A DNA stretch of 64,000 nucleotides, taken from Bryoerythrophyllum caledonicum (taxonomy: Eukaryota > Streptophyta > Bryopsida > Pottiales > Pottiaceae). The notes beneath the pieces were generated by a model that was given only the letters and a program-made list of their open reading frames with translations, did no database searches and was not told the origin of the DNA. Position numbers and translations under genes: made by a program. Below are positions 22,801 to 34,045 of this stretch, piece by piece; positions within the stretch are counted from its first letter, which is position 1; each line of letters starts with the position of its first letter. The stretch spans positions 19,025,022 through 19,089,021 of the forward strand of contig OZ020524.1 of assembly GCA_963971425.1 (NCBI GenBank), in the 5' to 3' direction.

Positions 22801-24193
22801 TTATACGTTGCCACTGTTGATGACATGGTTCGAGCATTTATGCAAGTCGTGGCTTGTTATCAATTCTCTAAAGGAGAGCGTGGAGGGCAAGGGCCTGGGA
22901 AGGAAGAGCTTCGTCTTCGTGCTGCTCAACGCATTGCTCAACGTTCGGGAAACTCCAAAGCACTTCATGAGGCTTTCGGCAATATGCCTGGAGCTGCCAA
23001 GTTTTAGCACTCGCCCTCCGCATTTGGAAGGAGAGGAAGTCTTTTTGTCCCTGAAACGGAAGGCAGACCTCCCTCCTGGATCTGAGTTCGATTCTCATCG
23101 TCCGGACAAAATCAGCGTTTCACGTCCAAGGGTCGCGACAAGGGCGTCTTCACGAATATCCATTGACCTCACTACTGACGAGTGTGTGCTTTCAACAGTA
23201 GGGGAAGCTCCAGCCAACCCCGCCAATTTCCTTCGAACAGAAACGTCAACACGGGTAATTCATATTGTGGGTGTGTTGGAGACTCTCTGCGACGAAAGCA
23301 AATGGCATATTGCAAGGCTGCCAAGGACATCAGCTAAAGCCTGTTTTGCTCAACAAGCTGGTACGAAGAAAAAATGTATTGCTCGGATTGTGCAGAATAA
23401 TAAGAGTACTGCCGCACTGACCTACAGTGGCATGATGAAGAACTATCAGAAGACGAGGATTGATAAGATGGTATTTTTCTTTTGTAACGATGACATCAAT
23501 CGCTGTGTGATGGGATCGAAGTGGGACTGGGTTATCTCTAAGCCACCGGTTCCTGACGTTTGGCCGGTGAAAGTTGGCACGTCTCTTACGAAGGCCGAGA
23601 TTCTACGTCTTGGAAATGCCGGTTTCCGACTTGCCGAGCGCGTCATGCTCTCTTCCCGGAAGTTGTTCTCTCAGGATGGTGTGTTGTTTGACTTGAAATC
23701 TGTTCCTACTCCGGCAAACTCAGATGAGCATCCAAAGCGGAGATTTGGCAAGAACATCTGTCGGAATCCGAAGGCCCCAACGACAAGACATCGGAACACC
23801 TGCGCATCTGCGCTTTCTGTTCTTGGAAAAGTCGGTAACCTGCTAATGCTCCCTGACCCCGCCTTTGGCTGCATTCTCTCGTTCGAGTCCAAGTCCATCA
23901 CTAAGGTTTCACACTACATGCTTTCTATCAGTCAATTTCCTAGTTGTGACTGTCTGTCTTTCAAAGAGATGTCCAGCAAGTCCCTTGGCAGACGTCCTCA
24001 GTGGTGTTACTGCAAACACCTTTATTTTATCTTCACCATTGTCTGTGAGCTAGATCCAGAGGTGGATGTCTTTATGCACGCCCCTAGTTTTAGCTTCAAC
24101 GAGATTAAGCGTGTTCTCGAAGTCATGCTTCAGAAAGAGGGCTGCACCTACTCTTTGATTTCACAAACTATCCCGTGTAACTGTTTTCTATAA
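19844..24193 (+). pseudogene. MULE transposase with SWIM finger, disrupted
   Basis: The first frame opens at ATG 19844. In-frame TAG stops occur at 19964 and 20573, a frameshift near 20795-20815, then an open core to a phase-0 intron (21960-22701, gtatgt...ctgcag), and a second frameshift near 22995-23005. The open frame then runs to 24193. Domains in order: an acidic Ser-rich N terminus; a Cys/His finger at 20615-20745 (C-x-GHLQC-x2-NPHC, GCM/WRKY/FLYWCH-like); a core with VYDSTYC and FMADSAQANW (two catalytic Asp candidates) and the C-x2-H motif CLFHW (21463-21720); and a C-terminal SWIM zinc finger C-D-C...WCYCKH (23945-24020). These are the signatures of MURA/MULE transposases. The frameshifts could be assembly errors, but two stops plus two shifts argue for an inactive copy. 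Confidence 0.8.
22074..22506. repeat. Palindromes in the transposase intron
   Basis: Four members of the GGTGTGCC/GGCACACC family (near 22078, 22144, 22269 and 22477) lie inside the single recognised intron of the transposase gene, beside a partial arm at 22058. They are the same family as in the methyltransferase introns. Confidence 0.85.
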
Positions 24194-24835
24194 TATGTAA
24201 GAGACGGTGAGACTACTGGGCCACTGCTGTATTGGCAAGTTGAACTGTTCTTGATTCGCCGAGTGTTTTTTTGTCACTCTCTATTCTCACTTTTTCTATC
24301 TTCACGTTTTTCCCTCATTTTTTCACTTCGATTTTTTTTCACTTTTTTTTTTTTTTTTTTTCAGACCTTTTTTTTTCCTCAGTTTTTTTTTCCTTCATTT
24401 TTTTTTTCACTACTTTTTCTCACGGGGTTGGTGTCGATCCTGCTATTGCCTACTAATGTCTGTCTCGTGAAGCACAAGATTTTTCAGAAAGGAATCGAAC
24501 CCTAGACCTTATTCTTCTTGGTATTCGGCATTATCCCCCGGGTAGTTTATGGTCGTCTCGGACCGTCGTTCATCCCTAGACCGAAAACACTTCTTAAAGG
24601 ACCCAATATCCTGTTTCAGGTCCACGGTTATTTATGTGAAATTGTAGTGTTGTTTCATCGGTCGTAAGGCCTTCTAGGAATCCTTATTTCAGATTATATT
24701 TCGTCACATAATTTTCAGCTCTTGTAGTCTAATTGCTATCGTATAGTAAAGAAATTTCTTCCGTATTGTTAAAAAGTTACTTTCATATATGGAAAAAGTG
24801 ACAAATTCCAAAAAAAGTTACTAACATATTTTTCA
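24194..24835. other. Transposon 3' non-coding region with T tract
   Basis: After the transposase stop the sequence is pyrimidine-rich, with long T runs at 24331-24420 (the top strand is almost only T and C), then ordinary AT-rich DNA to the right heptad array. No gene is evident. Confidence 0.6.
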
Positions 24836-24941
24836 CCGCTCACCGTTCACTGCTCATGTCTCACCGCTCACGTCACAACACTCACCGCTCATGCCTCACC
24901 GCTCACCGCTCACACCTCACTGCACGCAAGATAGCTTCGTC
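24836..24941 (-). repeat. Right TIR and heptad array
   Basis: CCGCTCA heptads (inverse of the left array), more diverged than on the left, followed by the terminal cgcaagatagcttcgtc. It ends directly against the right copy of the 11-bp duplication. Confidence 0.8.
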
Positions 24942-24952
24942 CATCGAGGGCT
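24942..24952. repeat. Right 11-bp target-site duplication
   Basis: CATCGAGGGCT, identical to 10078-10088. Confidence 0.85.
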
Positions 24953-26800
24953 TTTCCGCATCGTAGTGTTTTGGCGTAAATTAGTTTGTTATTAATCTAC
25001 AAGTTTAGGGACGTACGGCGGTGCACCACATTCATCTGTGGATGATTTCCATCCACCTAGGGGTTGTGTGTACATGATAGCGTCGCACACGTCCTTGACT
25101 TGACGTCTTTGTCAAGTCAAGCTTTGTGAGTGAGTTACAGAGTGTTAGTGATTATCTTTGCTTGTAAGTGATTGTCTATTATTAGTAAAAACTCTGCATT
25201 CACTTATACTACTTGCACTCGTTGATTCTCCCTTTGTGGAGTGCAAGACGTTTGACTACTCTTGTGATTCACTAGTTGCTCACTTGACAAAGACCCTCCC
25301 ACATTCCTCTCTTTAGTTCTAAAATTTGAGCTTGGGTGAGGTTAAAAAAAAATTTTGATGTTTAGATTGATGTGGTAGAGCGCTTCAAGATAGAGCTAAA
25401 GTAACAAACGGCGCCCACATCAGACAATTTTTAAGGAAGATGTAAGCGGCGCAAGAATTGGAAGAAGGTAAACAGCTGCTGGACCTGTTTACGCGATTTT
25501 GCATCCACTACACAAATATCATCTACGGCAAAATTTCATTTGCAGTCGGTTTTCATCATTTTTGCAAAAGCATCCGTTGCAAGCAATTTTCATCTACTAT
25601 GGATGAAATTGTAATTTGGGCAGAATCCAGTAACTGTGAATTAATATCTTCCAAATTTTATTATTTTTTGAATTCCGACTTTGGATTTGAACTCTCCATT
25701 GGGGTTTTTACCTAGGTCAAAGGAAAAATTCTAGTGGAAATATTTTTTCCAAAACCACATTTTTGTAGGTTGCTAAAAAAAGATTAGTGCCTAAAATTTG
25801 AAGGTATGTAACTAGGATAATGTAATTCCATTGAGTGAAATTTGCACCTTTATTTAGGGCATTTCAATATTGATCCAATTTTGGTATTGGATTGGTGTTG
25901 AGCGTGGTTGTCACCCAATGTGTGATTTTCATTAGAAGGACTTGTGTTTGTAAACACCACGACCACATTAGCTTGCTACCTCCTTAGTTTTAGAGTTTGG
26001 GAAGGACACCTTTGGATGTTTTCCTTGTGTTATTGTAGGTTTTGCAACTAGTAATCATCCACTGCAGGCGTGTGTGAATGACTCTGGTCATTTTTATTTA
26101 CCGCTTTTATATTGTTGAAGGAGAGAATCCAGTTTTGAGGCTTTTGAGCTTGATTCCGCATTAGATACGGAGAGTAGGCTACGAGTCTAAGGCGTGGGCA
26201 TGTTTGACGACATGAAGGACAATCTCCGTCATGTTGTACGTGATCGATTCTTGGAACGGGCTGGGAGCATCTCCTCGCTCAATTGGCGGCTTCCATTATA
26301 GACTTGGATGTAGGGGAATCGCCAATGGGCGCCATCGTTTAAAGATTGGTACGCATTTGAGTTATTGCCCCAACATTTGGTGCTAGAGGCCCTTCAGACA
26401 TACGGGAGGTAGACCACGCAACACGAGGCAGAATTGCGCCACATTGAGAAGTACTGGCGCTAGCTTGTGGAGTTGGTGAGTGCGCTCAAGGAGAGTGCGG
26501 TTGCCCAACCCTCGATTTCCACGGAGGAGCCCAAGGTGGAAGAATGTTTCTTTGGTGAGGACTCCCGAGGCTAGGGTGTTGCCATTGTGAGCAAACAACC
26601 TAGCATGTACCTACGTCTCGTTTGGCTGTAGCCACACGTGCGGCATTAGTGGCAATTGGAAAACTACCAGCCTTCAATCCCCAAGTGTAGTTCATGACAC
26701 ATCTGAAGGTGGGGTACGCGGAGTTCATGCGTGATCTGATGCGACACATTAGGATTTCCGCCAAGAGATGGAGAATACCCCATCCACTATGTAAACCTCG

Positions 26801-27357
26801 TTGGCGCGGTTGTCAGCGGAGGCCGATGATGTGTTTACGGAGCGCCAGCTAGTGAAGATCTTCATTTCGAAGCTGAATGAACGGATGATGGAGTTAATTA
26901 GCCCGCATCTTCTTTTTTGTTATCACGGACACCCCACTTTGGCGCAAATGTTCGATGAGATGGAAGCACTTGATAGAACGTTAGGCGTGAGCAAGGCCAC
27001 GAACTTGGTCACGTCACTGTTGAAGGTTGCCAAGCCCAAGAAGCTTGCTACATCTACTAGTAGCTTGGGGGGGGGAGAACAACCTGAAAAGGCTATGCAT
27101 TGTTGGGCTTGTGAAGAGGGCGGGCATACCAAGGGGGACCCCAATTGCTCCAAGAAGAAGGGGCAAGCACGATGAAGGCCAAGTTCAAGAGTGAGGCAGC
27201 CAAACGTGTAAAGAAGACATGGGGCAAGGTGAAGGAGGTTGTGACATGCTCTCACTATAGCAAGTTTGGCCATAGTATTGAGAACTGTTTTTCTCTTCAC
27301 CCGAAGACGAGCTCTAAGTCTTCAGCTGCTGGTTTGGATGTGGTGAAGATAATTTAG
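26801..27357 (+). pseudogene. Gag remnant with zinc knuckles
   Basis: The upstream frame (26190-26800) is interrupted by many stops. Then 26801-27175 codes for a helical capsid-like segment followed by CWACEEGGHTKGDPNC, a CCHC-type knuckle with an expanded last spacing. In another frame (27145-27357) a second knuckle reads CSHYSKFGHSIENC, where the second Cys is replaced by Tyr. The frame change at about 27170 and the lost Cys mean that it is not functional. Confidence 0.7.
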
Positions 27358-27999
27358 GCCAAATTGGCAGAGCTCAAGAAGCAGACGAGCGCGATGGCCT
27401 CTTTGAGGTAAGTCCCAGACACACGGCCTCCGATCGTAGGTCAAGGCTTATCTTCAGCCCTAGATCTCTACTTGTATGGCACTTCAGGGGAGGTGGTGGC
27501 AGCAGTTGCCACTTGTGCTCAGACTACCACATAGGCGGTGGCACCGTTTCACCCAGTACCGGATAGTAGTGGTCGTTCACAACACACAAGTTTGCCGAAT
27601 CACATTGGTTAGTCCCGACTATGTCTTTCGTTCAGCATTGTCGATGCGGAGACTTCTCATGCCGCTCCCACGCTCACCCTGATCCCACCAATTTTATTCA
27701 CTCGTGGAGATGCCGCACACACCTTGGCCTGTAAGGTGTTGCACTTGTTGGTGTGGACTTTCTGACACCAAATTTTGAACCATTCGAAGTATTCTACTTG
27801 GCGAGTAGTATGTTCGAGGGCAAGGTGCCCATGCCATCGTTGGAGGTGTCGCAGGCAATGACGGCTCCACCCACCAAGAAGGATTTTGTGACATTGCGGG
27901 CTAAGTTGGCAACGTAGGCTATTTCCTCGTTTGAGGCCAATGCCAGTTCATCACCTATAAGGCAGCCCTCCAGGGATCAATCTTGAATCTCTAGAGTGG

Positions 28000-28720
28000 C
28001 TTATCTATTTGATGTTGCAGCCTACACAGTACTAGAGCGACGTTGTGTGCGTCTATGGGTGGTACGGTTGGTGAACGATGACGGAGTCATGGTGGTTGGT
28101 CGTACGGATGGTAATCCCACCCAAGCTACCCCCTTCGTGTTATGTTGGACTCCGGAGCTGAGCGAATGATGATTGGCAAGCAGCTAGCCCATGATTTGAA
28201 TCTAGGTGCTTCGGATTTCAAGCCTTGCCCATTTACGATTGTTACATCGATTGAGGGCACAAAGAAGACCATGGGCTACACCCAACATTCGTTGCAGTTG
28301 ATGTTCGGCCTGGAATGTCGTCCATTGTTTTTCCACATATCTTTCTAGTGCGTTGTGACTGGTGCAACCAACTACGACATTCTGGTGGGTGAATAGGTGA
28401 TTCAACCACTCGGTTTTGGGGTAGACAACTGGACGGAAGAGGCCTGGATTTTGCTTGGATGGTCTACCGGCAATGGCAGAAAGGAGCTCATTCCGGTTGT
28501 CTTTGCAGCTAGCGCGGTGACTTCGACAACGGACGCTATATTCGAGTGTAGTGCTTTGGCATCCAATTTGCCATGTGGTCCTACGGTTCTGGAGGAGACA
28601 TATGCTTTTATGTCGCATGTAGCGGAATCACGTGAATACAGACCAGTGAAGATCCCTGCATGGCATTGCGAAGATTCACTTCTCCCTTGGGGGACTTAGT
28701 TGAAGTTCACACGCCGCAGT
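28000..28720 (+). pseudogene. Retroelement aspartic protease remnant
   Basis: The open piece 28142-28348 begins MLDSGAERMMIG, the D-S/T-G-A active-site loop of retropepsins. The following frame (28397-28699) continues the same domain into a conserved-looking downstream segment after a stop at 28349 and another near 28394. No downstream polymerase is seen. Confidence 0.65.
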
Positions 28721-28867
28721 CGAGAGATTCCAGACGCTCTTGATGCTCTAGTGTTCTTAGTGGACTCTTCCACTCCATTGCTAGCTCGTACTATTCAGTG
28801 GCAACCACCGCATGAGGATATTACCCTCGTGGAGCTATTTGCCGCTATCAATACATATTAAATTGTC

Positions 28868-29290
28868 AAAAAAAACAAATCGTGAATTGACTATTTTTGA
28901 ACCTCTATTCCTTGCACACTTGTTTTGAATATGCTACACCCCTTGTCTACCTCTAAATATTGTTGTTTATGCTTAACACAACAATGTTAGAGATTTAGAC
29001 CTTGTGTAGTGCAAAAATTTAATACCATGTGAAGTCAAAGTCTGCTTATCCACTCAACGCTGAGAAGAAAATGAACCATTTGATTGACTTCAAACACTAT
29101 GATCTTTCAATCTATGCGGTCAATGTGTATGAAATTTTGTGAGTATGTTACTTAGCAAGTCTCAATGGAGATCCTACGGTCAAAAGGATAAATGTAAGGT
29201 TTTATTTCCTTCCTTACTCATTGCACTAGAATCAATAAATTTGAAGTGTTTTTGGTGTGAAATTGTCACGAGTCTTTAGGGGCTAAGACT
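28868..29290 (+). repeat. TTAA-family dispersed repeat
   Basis: Plus-oriented copy of the repeat at 49893-50324. It shares 'caaatcgtgaattg', 'gaatatgctacacccctt', 'tttagaccttgtgtagtgca' and the terminal 'tttaggggctaa'. Non-coding. Confidence 0.7.
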
Positions 29291-29555
29291 CTTAGTAGTC
29301 TTCATGCTAGCAAAGAGAAAGTGATGCCACGTTGTTGCAAAAAGGATGCACACATTAAAGTTGGGACTAATTTGGAGGTTTGAAAGTAGTACCATGTGAG
29401 GCAAAAAAGGTTAGGAAGCAAGGTTGAGGCTCATTCAAAGGCTAGGGTTGAGGTGTAGTGGCCTTCAAGTGGCCAATGATCTTTTTAGACTCTTTATTTA
29501 TTCCTTCCTATTGAGGTTGAAGGAATATATTCACGGCATGGGTTGCAGATGCTCT

Positions 29556-29999
29556 TAGAGCAATTGTACCCAACGCGCCATCAAGAACGCCTTCATGGCA
29601 AACACCCTAAAAATATTATGAAGAGTCCCCACCATAACGTAATTTTTCATGGCATCTTTTGGCAGGACGCCAACCAAACACATTTTTTTGTCAACCTTGC
29701 AGGCATGCCAAGCAAGGTTTGAAAGACCATAGCACCGACCAGTGTTAGTAAGTGAGCGAGTGGGTGACAACTGCAGCGAGTGAATATAAATGAGGGAATA
29801 TAGTGTATATTGGAGAATGTAGTGGATAAATGCCACAACTACACATCACATATTGTCAGTTTTGTCCGCTTTGTTGGAAATTAGGGTGGGAGAGTTTACA
29901 TGCAGGGGGCGCTGTGGGGCAACAATGTATGTGAGTGCACCCGACCTTAAGCCAAGAATAATCTAGGGCCCCGCACCATGAGGAGCGGTGCGGATGCTC
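29556..29999. repeat. Possible PIF/Tourist-like MITE
   Basis: Starts TTAGAGCAATTGTACC and ends with the inverse-related ggtgcggatgctctaa. The interior (444 bp) has no coding features. The short inverted ends and TTA/TAA borders suggest a Tourist-type element, but a clean duplication is not visible. Confidence 0.4.
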
Positions 30000-31499
30000 T
30001 AATATTATTTCCAACAGTCTTCGAACATGTCACCGGAATAGAAAACATAGCGTTAAATATTTAAAAAGGTTGAAATAGCTCCTCATCAACGCCAATCCAA
30101 AAAATTCAAAAGCATCGTATGTTTCTATAAAAGTAAAATGGTTTGGGACATGCAAGGCCATATACCGTGCATTTCTAGTGTCACTATATCACAATTTGGT
30201 CTATATATGGTTTGAGGTGGAAATTGTGGTATGATGTGGCTCGAGGCAAAAATCTTCGTTCCACATGGTATGCCATAGTTGTAGGTTGTAAGGCGGAGTT
30301 GAAGGGTTGTAAGGCGGGGTTGAAGGGTTGTTGCGGCGGTGAGGAAAAATGAACTAAAAAGCACATTGTGGACTATATTTAGACACTATATGAGACGAGT
30401 TTGGGGTCACTTTTTGGGTCACTACTAGCAATGTTTTAAGGGCCAGTTTCCATGTAGTCTCGACTTGTATAAGTGCATTGTAGCTTCCCAAGGAGTGATG
30501 TAGGGAAGAAAGAATCTCACGTCACTTGTATGAAGGTGGCCTATCTTCTAATCAACAAAAAGGGATGCTCATTGTTTCACTTTTAGGTTGATTTGTCACT
30601 TGACAAAATTTTATGTGCGCGAGAATAAAATGTTGGGAGATAATTAAAAACATAGGCTTACTAAGGGGGGGTGACATCCCTAGTAATTTGATTGAACACC
30701 CAACCTTGCAATGACGTATCAGAAGCTTTGAATATACGTGTGAGTGTCCGGACCCTGCCAAATATGACACGTCGAGCTCCACATGGAACGACGCTGTGGG
30801 AGCCTCTTCCATGAGGAATCCAATCCGTCATATTTGGCAGGGTCGAGCCACTTCATGTAAGATCCAAATTGTGGACCCAAGATCTTGAAGACAAGTGTTT
30901 TGAAAAATGTCAGGAATGCCAATGCTCCTTGGCAAGTCCATAATCTATTTTTATATACCTAAACACTATTCTTTCCCAAATAAGATTCCTTCAACTGACC
31001 AATATTTGTTCAACATTTCCTTATTAGAAGGCGGGCCACCCACATGAACATGACCTGGTGACTTTCAAACCTTGTAGCCACCGTCGGGTCGGGTCAAGAA
31101 GCTACACTCAATTTTGTTAAGTTATGTTCTAATGCGGGTTTAACCCAACCTAACAAAATTCAGTGTAGCTTCCAACAGCCACTTGCAGGGAACTTAGATC
31201 TTAGGTGGCTTCCATGTTGGTGGCCTCCATGTTGGTGGCCCAACTCCAAGAACTAGAAATGCAAAGAAGAAAGTTCACATAAATAATGGGCGTCTTTAAA
31301 CTTTTAGTCATCTGACAAAATCTTTGTGGGAGAGAATAGTATGTAGGAATTTTTTTTATATTCACGAGCTTGCCAAGGGGAGTTGGTATCTTTGACTTTT
31401 TGTGGAACACGCAACCTTGCAATGACAGGTCTGAATGTACATGTGAGTTGCCCGACCCCGCCAAATATAACGGGTTGTGTTCCACATAGAACCATGCGC
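30000..31499. repeat. Non-coding region with duplicated block and hairpins
   Basis: Blocks 30590-30800 and 31300-31490 are diverged direct repeats (shared 'caaccttgcaatgac' and 'cc.gccaaatat.ac'). Two local hairpins are visible: ccctgccaaatatgac (30751) with gtcatatttggcaggg (30827), and agctacactcaattttgtt (31100) with aacaaaattcagtgtagct (31151). A 15-bp tandem 'ggtggc.tccatgtt' sits at 31203-31236. No gene is seen. Confidence 0.6.
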
Positions 31500-31502
31500 T
31501 AA

Positions 31503-34045
31503 GAGTATCTCCACCGCTTCTCAAGACTAGTAGAGGAGCGGGGTTTTTTTTGCAGTGGAGAGCCCCACTGTTCATCAAACTTTGTTGAGGTCTCCTCCAG
31601 GCGGGCCTCTGGCACTACCCCCAGACAGTATGTTGCCGGCCCCGGAGGTCCACCTCGCAAGCATTTATTGGTCCATTGTATTTACCTTTTCTCACATGCG
31701 CTTGTGGCGTTTATTGTAAAGTTGTTAACTCCTAATGGTTGCTTTCTACCTCACTGATTGGATATGTTGGTGCGTAATATCTTGCCGCTGAGCTGCGAAT
31801 TGTTGTCTTTTTTTGCTTGCTTAGGCAGATGAGTTAGATGATGGGGCTTACCAACATGAAAAAGCTGAAGTCACAGGCCGGAGAGCACCTAGTTAATAAA
31901 GATAAGGTGAGTGCCAATGGTTTTGTGTAAACGATTTTTCTGATATTTGATGTTGTTGGAGTTGGTAGAGGTTTTTGCTCTAAACTGATGGAGATTTTTG
32001 CTTCAAAATGGTGAAGGTTTTTGTAATGAATGGGAGACAATTTTTGTGACATGTTTTGGAGTGGCTTCACTCTGCTCGTGATGAGACCGTGGATCTTGTG
32101 CCGACTCCCACGTTTTGGTTGCAATATACAGTGGCGACGAGAAATAGTTGTACAAGAGGAGTTTTTTTACAAAATTAGCTACCAAATCTACATGAACTCT
32201 CATAAAATAGCAAGAACACAACCACAAGCACATATAGTTGCAACAAGCATAAAGCACAAATTTTTCAATGAAAATATGAATTAGAAAAACACACAATAAT
32301 TCAAATGTGCAACAAGTCAAAACGATTCTTTATGGTCAAACTAATTTTTATTGCATATCGACTCTAGAAAACAAGACTAAAGATTACTAAACACCTTTAC
32401 AACTCACTGATTCAGCTCATAAGCACTCACAAACACTACCACCGTCTGTAGCCACCTTTTGCTTGGTAGACATCAAGAGCTCTTTGAGGCATAGAGCGTA
32501 TTAACTTCCTAACAACATCAGACTCTATATTATACCAAATTTCTTGGATCTTCTCCCATAAGTCACTTTTACTAGTGGATTTCCTCTTAGACCTTCTCAG
32601 ACAACGATCTATTCCATTCCAAAGATGTTCTATTGGATTGAAGTCGGGTGAATGTGGAGGGTGTCCATTAAGCTGGAATTTTTGAGCATGCAACCAATCT
32701 ACAACATATTGTGCAGTATGCTTTGGATCATTGTCGTGTTGGAAAATAACCTCATCTCCCTCTAAACCTTGCATCTGAATTGTGCCCATCAATTCCATCT
32801 CTAAAATATTGCGATATACATATTTATCCATCTTCCCTTCAATCAGATGAAACTTGCCAACTCCTTTCCAACTCATACAAAATCCAAACGACTGTGTTTC
32901 CTCCTCCATGTTTGATTGTAGATTGCACATGTTGATCTACAAGACATTCTCCATTCATTTTTCAACAATATTGATGCCCATCTAAGCCAAAAAGATTGAA
33001 TTTGGACTCATTAAAAAAATGGCATGAGCCAAAAACTCTGAATCTTTATGCTTGCACTTCTTTGCCCACTGCAAACAACGTGCTTGATGTTTCTTTGTCA
33101 AAAGTGGCTTCTTGTTCTTCACACATGCTCTCAACCCTTGCCTCTAAAGACTCCTTTAACCATATCATCACTCAATTGCATGCCCTCAAATCGTAACACT
33201 CTTCCTATAGCTGCTCCTATACTAGTATTTTTTATTTATTTAACCTCCTCACAATGTCACAATCACCACGTCCATCAAGTCAGTTGGGTGAAGTTTTGTC
33301 TGTCACGCTCCATTGTTTAAGGAAATTTCACCATGAGTTGCCTTGCTCATATATCTTAAAAATTGGCCTATGCTAATTTTATATCTTCTAGGATCCATAG
33401 CAAATCACCAAAGGCCTCTCTATATCTTACCAAAAAATCCAAAACAAAAAGCTTCACAAGTGCAATTGTAATGAGAAGATAGTAATGTGCACTACTTATG
33501 TGCATATTAAGTTGTACACACCTCTTCATGATTTTTGCACGTATAATCTCTATATGTGGCAAATTTTGAGGGAGTCAATCTTAATGAGGTGCCATGTATG
33601 TACTAATTAAAGTTGGCCCAAAAAATCTCTTACCAACCCACCAATTACGCTAAAGTCAACCCAGATTGGAGAGATGTTTCATTGTCTAGAAACTTATCCT
33701 TTCAATTGTAGGTGGGAGGATATTATGAGAAAGGAAGACAACCACAAGGTGTTCATGTTTCACATAAAGGCTTTGTACAAATAAATGAAGTTTTTCATAA
33801 GGGGAATCACATGCCATCCACTTGATGTTAGATTTTATAGCAATGAATTTGACCACTGTGGAAAGTGAATGGAAGTTTTGTTGATGCCAAGGTTTTTTCC
33901 AAAAAAATCAACAAGTTATCATCAAACAAGAATCGGGAGTGGAGGAAGTTAGAGAACATGTGGGCTAGGTACATCACAGCTCCCACTAGCCTCCAAAAGG
34001 TTCTCCAAAGAGCTCCATTGGTTTTGAGAATGAGTGGAGATGCTC
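31503..34045. mobile_element. PIF/Harbinger-like non-autonomous element
   Basis: The left end GAGTATCTCCACCGCTTCTC and the right end (minus strand) GAGCATCTCCACTCATTCTC match over about 25 bases, and both are flanked by TAA (31500-31502, 34046-34048). A 3-bp TAA/TTA duplication with GAGCATCTCCA-like ends fits PIF/Harbinger elements. No Harbinger transposase is present; instead it hosts a dead Tc1-type transposase. Confidence 0.6.
32430..33015 (-). pseudogene. Tc1/mariner-type transposase pseudogene
   Basis: The minus-strand frame 32930-32436 contains FQHDNDPKHTA (second catalytic Asp) and SPDFNPIEHLW (third acidic residue) at a Tc1-like DD34E spacing. Upstream (32950-33015), the first catalytic block reads FFNESKFNLFG, where the usual Asp is replaced by Asn, followed by a stop. 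A Tc1-like terminal sequence (tacagtggcgacgagaaata) is at 32127-32146. The opposite end was not found, and the N-terminal half is missing. Confidence 0.75.

Larger units (their letters stand above)
10089..24941 (+). mobile_element. Giant Mutator-like transposon with methyltransferase cargo
   Basis: The element is 14,853 bp and is bounded by an exact 11-bp duplication. The left end reads GGGGAATGCTATCTTGCG; the right end, on the opposite strand, reads GACGAAGCTATCTTGCG. Inside each end lies an array of TGAGCGG heptads, oriented inward symmetrically (10109-10176 and 24836-24925). It carries two divergently transcribed spliced genes: a MULE transposase (19844-24193, plus) and a ParB-like/DNA-methyltransferase protein (19287-10677, minus), separated by a 556-bp shared upstream region. 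Both genes have introns stuffed with the same GC-rich palindromes, which ties them to one element rather than two neighbours. Termini, TSD length and SWIM-type transposase all agree on the Mutator superfamily. Confidence 0.85.
25040..28867 (+). mobile_element. Degenerate Gag-protease retroelement
   Basis: The region 25040-25400 may be an LTR-like leader: 'tgtgtgtacatgatag' start, a following 'aacggcgcccaca' resembling a primer-binding-site neighbourhood near 25406. No matching 3' LTR was found, and the downstream end is taken by a TTAA-family repeat. A Gag remnant (26200-27357) and an aspartic-protease remnant (28000-28720) follow in order, with no reverse transcriptase or integrase. It is a decayed, internally shortened LTR-type element. 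Its boundaries are soft. Confidence 0.5.

Noticed and set aside
24251..24505. Phe-rich 84-codon frame
   Set aside because: Created by the T-rich tract 3' of the transposase; low complexity.
24480..24530. tRNA T-arm-like word (ggaatcgaaccctaga)
   Set aside because: No acceptor stem, D arm or anticodon arm could be folded around it on the minus strand.
24998..25016. 'agtttagggacgt' shared between 10194 and 25001
   Set aside because: One copy is inside and one outside the transposon's TSD, and both are in the same orientation; treated as coincidence or an unrelated repeat.
33760..33800. Second terminal repeat of the Tc1 element ('tttgtacaaataaatg')
   Set aside because: Only a short interior-like match to the terminus at 32127; no cagtgg end or TA border was found.
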